Source of the DNA: an uncultured Mycoplasma sp. | GTDB taxonomy: Bacteria > Bacillota_I > Bacilli_A > Mycoplasmatales > Metamycoplasmataceae | Assembly: GCA_946998935.1 (NCBI GenBank) | Contig: CAMQBE010000019.1 | Span: forward strand, 1 to 9,038 | DNA length: 9,038 bases | Direction: 5' to 3' | Shown here: positions 6,650 to 9,038 of the stretch, one piece after another | Numbering within the stretch: position 1 is the first letter of the stretch | Layout of the letters: every line of letters begins with the position of its first letter | Made by a program: the position numbers and the translations under genes | The notes under the pieces: generated by a model | What the model was told of the DNA's origin: nothing | What the model saw: the letters and a program-made list of their open reading frames with translations, nothing else | Databases searched by the model: none

Positions 6650-7628
6650 CAACTTTGTTTAAGACTAAGAAATTTCTTAGGCTTATTTTTTTGTCTTTTT
6701 CTAGTTCATATAAAGAGTAAGTCATTAAATCAAATACAAGAGATTTTGACTTAAAAGAAATAAGGTTTTCGTTGTCAAAATAATAAGTTAAATTGTAATT
6801 ATTAAAACGAGCTTTGATGTAATTATTATTTCTATATTTATTCATTGCTGTTGAAGTTTTTCCTTGATAATGCTTGTTAAAATCTTTAAGATTATTTATT
6901 TCAATAGTTTGTAATTTTTCATCAGCAATTTCTAGTAATATAACTTCATCATTTTCTGGGCAAATGTTGTAAATAATATTGCTATCTAGTTCAATAAATT
7001 TTCTTAAGTATAATCTATTTTTACGAGTTAGTTTTTCTAAATTAAATTTGTTATCTTTTTTGTCAAATTTATCTATTTGATAGTTGTTATAGTTAAAATG
7101 TCCATAAGCATTTTTACCGCTTTTTACAACAAATAAAGCTTTTGAGTTTTGGTTATCTTTAAGACTAAAAAATGGGGTGTCATCTTTAATATCTAAAAGT
7201 TGTATTAATGGTCAATTTTTAGTTTCAAAAGTAGTTATTTTTGCATAGTCTAATGTTTCGATTGTTTCGTTAATTTTATTTAATGATGAGGTTTCTTCAT
7301 TCTTAAAATTATCAATAATTTTATTAATTTCTAAACCATGATTTATGACTTCATCTAAGAAGAAATGTAATTCAGGGACTTTACGTCAATCAAGATTTTT
7401 TGATAATCTAGATCTTATAAAACCAGCAGCTTTTTTTAATGCTTCTAAACCTTTTTTAGGATTATTTAAAAAGCTAACAAAAACCTTTACATGTGATAAA
7501 TCACCTGAAAGTTTGACATCTATAACCGTAGGTTGATAATCAGCTGTATTGTTCACTTCATTGCTAATTATTGAAGCAATTAAGTTTTTAATTTGTTCTT
7601 CTCTTCTAAGAATGTTAATTTGATTCAT
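6639..7628 (-). CDS. rbfA: Ribosome-binding factor A with a long unidentified C-terminal extension
   Basis: RbfA is a KH-fold protein that binds the 30S subunit and helps mature the 5' end of 16S rRNA; it is also a cold-adaptation factor in E. coli. Residues 1-110 are a complete RbfA: RREEQIKNLIASIIS, LSHVKVFVSFLN, the kinked-helix motif AAGFIRSRL and WRKVPELHFFLDEV. A standard protein would end near residue 110-120. Here the same frame continues without TAA or TAG to residue 329, with TGA Trp codons at 7386 and 7212. The extension (about 113-329) is rich in Asn, Lys, Asp, Phe and Tyr. It looks like alternating short strands and charged loops, has no membrane segment, and matches nothing I recognise. 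The first Met inside it is at 6845, so it is not an obvious separate gene. The start ATG 7628 has a strong SD (AAGGAGA). It lies downstream of tig, separated by a hairpin. Confidence 0.9.
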
Positions 7629-7643
7629 AATTCTCTCCTTAAT

Positions 7644-7669
7644 AAAAAATGCATTTAATAATGCATCTT
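7644..7669 (-). terminator. Intrinsic terminator after tig
   Basis: On the minus strand, AAGATGCATT (7669-7660) pairs with AATGCATTTT (7655-7646), with one G-U wobble, around an ATTA loop, and is followed by a U-rich run. It lies directly after the tig stop and just before the rbfA SD, so rbfA expression depends on read-through or its own initiation. Confidence 0.7.
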
Positions 7670-7674
7670 AAAAG

Positions 7675-8889
7675 CTAAAACTTAATGCCCATATCTTGAG
7701 CAATTTGTTTTACAAAAGTTTCGTTGTTTTTACGTGCTATTGCTAGAGCAATTTTTTGTGTTTTTAATATAGAAGTGAGTGTGTTTTTATTCTTTAGTTG
7801 TTCAATAGTAAATGATCTATCAATTTCGTTGAATAATTCATCAACTTCAGCTTTTGAAACGTTTAGTTTTTCCACGTTAAAAATGTAATCGTTTATAACA
7901 GCCATTGAACCATAGTGCAAAGCATATTTGTTAGCACTATCCATGATTTTCATTCCTTCAGGAGTTTTATTTTCTAAAGCCATAAGAATATCTCTTTTAC
8001 TTTGTTCGTTACCTGAACTAGAGTTTAAAAATTGTTTTACATATCTTTCGTAATAAGGAACCAAAATAGCGGGTGAAATTCTAATTGGGTTTTTTTCGAT
8101 TAATTTATCAGCAACTAGTTCATAGTAGCGAAGCAATTCAGCCTCAGCATTTTCTTTTATAACATCATGGTAAAATTTGCGTCATAAATCGTCTATTGTT
8201 TTAATGCCTGGCAAGTTAGTCATAGCTACATTCATATTAGTCAATTGAGTTGGCAAGGCTCTTTTAGCTCCCATAATAGCGACAGTTCAATTATTATTTT
8301 CTGGGTCATTAAAGTTTTGGGATTCGCCTACTTTTTTGCCTATAATGAAGTTGTTTAAGATATATTGTTGATTTGATTTAGCTTTTATTTCTATACCCGG
8401 ATTTTCTTCAATAACTTGTCCCTTTTTAACTATTTTATAAGAGCAATAAACATAGTCACCTTCTGCAATAGGGCCGGGAATAGGTGTAAAAATAGGGTAC
8501 GTTGCGCAGAATTTGTTAAAAGCATTTTGAATATCTTGTTGGCTAATAGTCTTGTAATTAAAGTTAACTTTAATAGGTTCATATTTAATTTTGCTTAATT
8601 CTTCATTAGTATAGTAAACAAAGTTTATTTCGCATTTAGCTTGAGCTCCTGTCAAAGTAATTATATTTACGTTAGGTTCGCAAACGTAAGCATCTTCCAT
8701 TTGTTTGACTTCTTCATTGAACTCTTCAATTTTAGAGTCTAATATTTCTTGCAAAGCTTCATGAAGTATTTCATCTGGAGATATTTTTTTATTTGCTGCT
8801 ATATTTTTAGCTACTATTGCGTTTTGTTTTTGTAGTCATTCGTTGCCACTGGCTTCAAGCGTTGTCTTTTTAGATAAAAAGTTAATCAT
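7675..8889 (-). CDS. tig: Trigger-factor-like chaperone lacking the ribosome-docking signature
   Basis: Trigger factor binds near the ribosomal exit tunnel and shields nascent chains. The 404-aa frame (TGA Trp at 8836, 8287 and 8182) follows trigger-factor order. An N-terminal domain (1-105) contains ILHEALQEILDSKIEEF. A divergent FKBP-like middle (about 140-195) contains AEGDYVYCSYKI and NNFIIGKKVGES. A helical C-terminal part contains IKTIDDLWRKF, ENAEAELLRYYELVADKLIE and ISPAILVPYYERYVKQF. The GFRxGKxP ribosome-binding loop is absent: the equivalent place reads NIAANKKISPDEIL. The N-terminus is short, and the usual aromatic FKBP active-site residues are not evident. ATG 8889 is chosen for its SD (AGGAG, 8 bases away). 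Length is slightly below the usual 430-480. Identification is by domain order and local similarity; it may be a trigger-factor relative with altered targeting. Confidence 0.78.
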
Positions 8890-8906
8890 TGTAAACTCCT
8901 AAGCTA

Positions 8907-8920
8907 GAGCATTATTGCTC
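8907..8920. repeat. Small hairpin in the tig leader
   Basis: GAGCA (8907-8911) and TGCTC (8916-8920) pair around a TTAT loop, 18 bases before the tig ATG and directly upstream of its SD on the minus strand. It is too short and AT-looped to be a confident control element. Confidence 0.35.
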
Positions 8921-8940
8921 ACATTTAATATATTTATTTT

Positions 8941-8948
8941 ACTATAAT
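8941..8948. promoter_or_regulatory. Overlapping -10-like elements of divergent promoters
   Basis: The plus strand has TATAAT at 8943-8948, upstream of an AGGAG at 8968-8972. The minus strand has TATAGT (8946-8941) or TATTAT (8949-8944), about 52 bases before the tig ATG. No clear -35 is visible on either side. Confidence 0.4.
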
Positions 8949-8981
8949 AATTAGATTTAATAATTTAAGGAGACTAGCTAG

Positions 8982-9038
8982 CTAAAAAAGTATAAAAAAA
9001 TAGCAGCTCCCTATTCTCCCATCTCTGGTACCTTCGGC
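8982..9038 (+). CDS. Possible start of a rightward gene (3' truncated, start codon unclear)
   Basis: After TATAAT (8943-8948) and SD-like AAGGAG (8967-8972) an open frame reads KKYKKIAAPYSPISGTFG from 8985 to the window end. The codon in start position is CTA (8982-8984), and the in-frame triplet before it is TAG, so there is no ATG, GTG or TTG. The APYSPISGTFG stretch faintly recalls the start of PTS EIIA (Crr-type) domains, but this is far too short to assign. Either an unusual start is used, the start was lost, or the stretch is not coding. Confidence 0.3.

Noticed and set aside
6639..6845. Separate 68-aa gene after rbfA
   Set aside because: The ATG at 6845 has no SD and lies within a longer open frame continuous with rbfA, so an independent gene is less likely.
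7345..7536. Plus-strand frame antisense to rbfA
   Set aside because: Shadow of the conserved RbfA domain on the other strand.
8416..8598. Plus-strand frame antisense to tig
   Set aside because: Shadow frame without SD, motif or context.
8900..8925. CIRCE/HrcA operator upstream of the chaperone gene tig
   Set aside because: The inverted repeat GAGCA-TTAT-TGCTC is too short and does not match TTAGCACTC-N9-GAGTGCTAA.
1..9038. CRISPR array, insertion sequence or rRNA
   Set aside because: No regularly spaced repeats, no transposase motifs or terminal repeats with target duplication, and no rRNA-like sequence were seen on either strand.

Overview
The window comes from a mollicute, most likely a Mycoplasma/Mycoplasmopsis species of the hominis group. 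The DNA is strongly AT-rich. Nearly every long gene stays open only if TGA is read as tryptophan, for example in both ABC-transporter genes, mnmG, rbfA and tig. There is a short lipoprotein with a mycoplasma-type lipobox. The species cannot be fixed from the sequence alone.

Layout. (1) 1-1796, plus strand: the 3' end of a coiled-coil protein, probably the tail of the first permease, then a complete second permease of a nucleoside-type (Bmp/MG119-121-like) ABC importer. A UUCG-loop terminator closes the operon. (2) 1833-3694, plus strand: about 410 bases of non-coding DNA with promoter-like and inverted-repeat structure, then an AbiE (type IV) toxin-antitoxin locus. The antitoxin AbiEi is intact. 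The AbiEii nucleotidyltransferase toxin is broken by one frameshift and one nonsense codon, although its conserved motifs are still readable. (3) 3704-6000, minus strand: rlmH and mnmG, two RNA-modification enzymes joined by a TAATG overlap and transcribed mnmG to rlmH. (4) 6032-6630, plus strand: a perfectly palindromic -10 region that could fire both ways, tRNA-His, tRNA-Thr(CGT) and a tiny one-domain lipoprotein only 24 bases behind the tRNA. (5) 6639-8889, minus strand: tig (trigger-factor-like chaperone), a terminator, then rbfA, whose reading frame runs on for about 215 codons beyond the usual RbfA domain. (6) 8943-9038: promoter- and SD-like signals for a rightward gene that leaves the window; no ordinary start codon is visible.

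How the genes fit together. Most of the window is housekeeping: ribosome maturation (RbfA), rRNA modification (RlmH), tRNA wobble modification (MnmG), nascent-chain folding (Tig), tRNAs and nucleoside uptake. The AbiE locus is the only accessory element. It sits between two strong terminators and looks like a decaying defence/toxin-antitoxin module. The most notable points are the disrupted toxin beside an intact antitoxin, the long unexplained C-terminal extension on RbfA, a trigger factor without its ribosome-docking signature, a U-U mismatch in the tRNA-Thr acceptor stem and the shared palindromic -10. No convincing wholly new system is visible.
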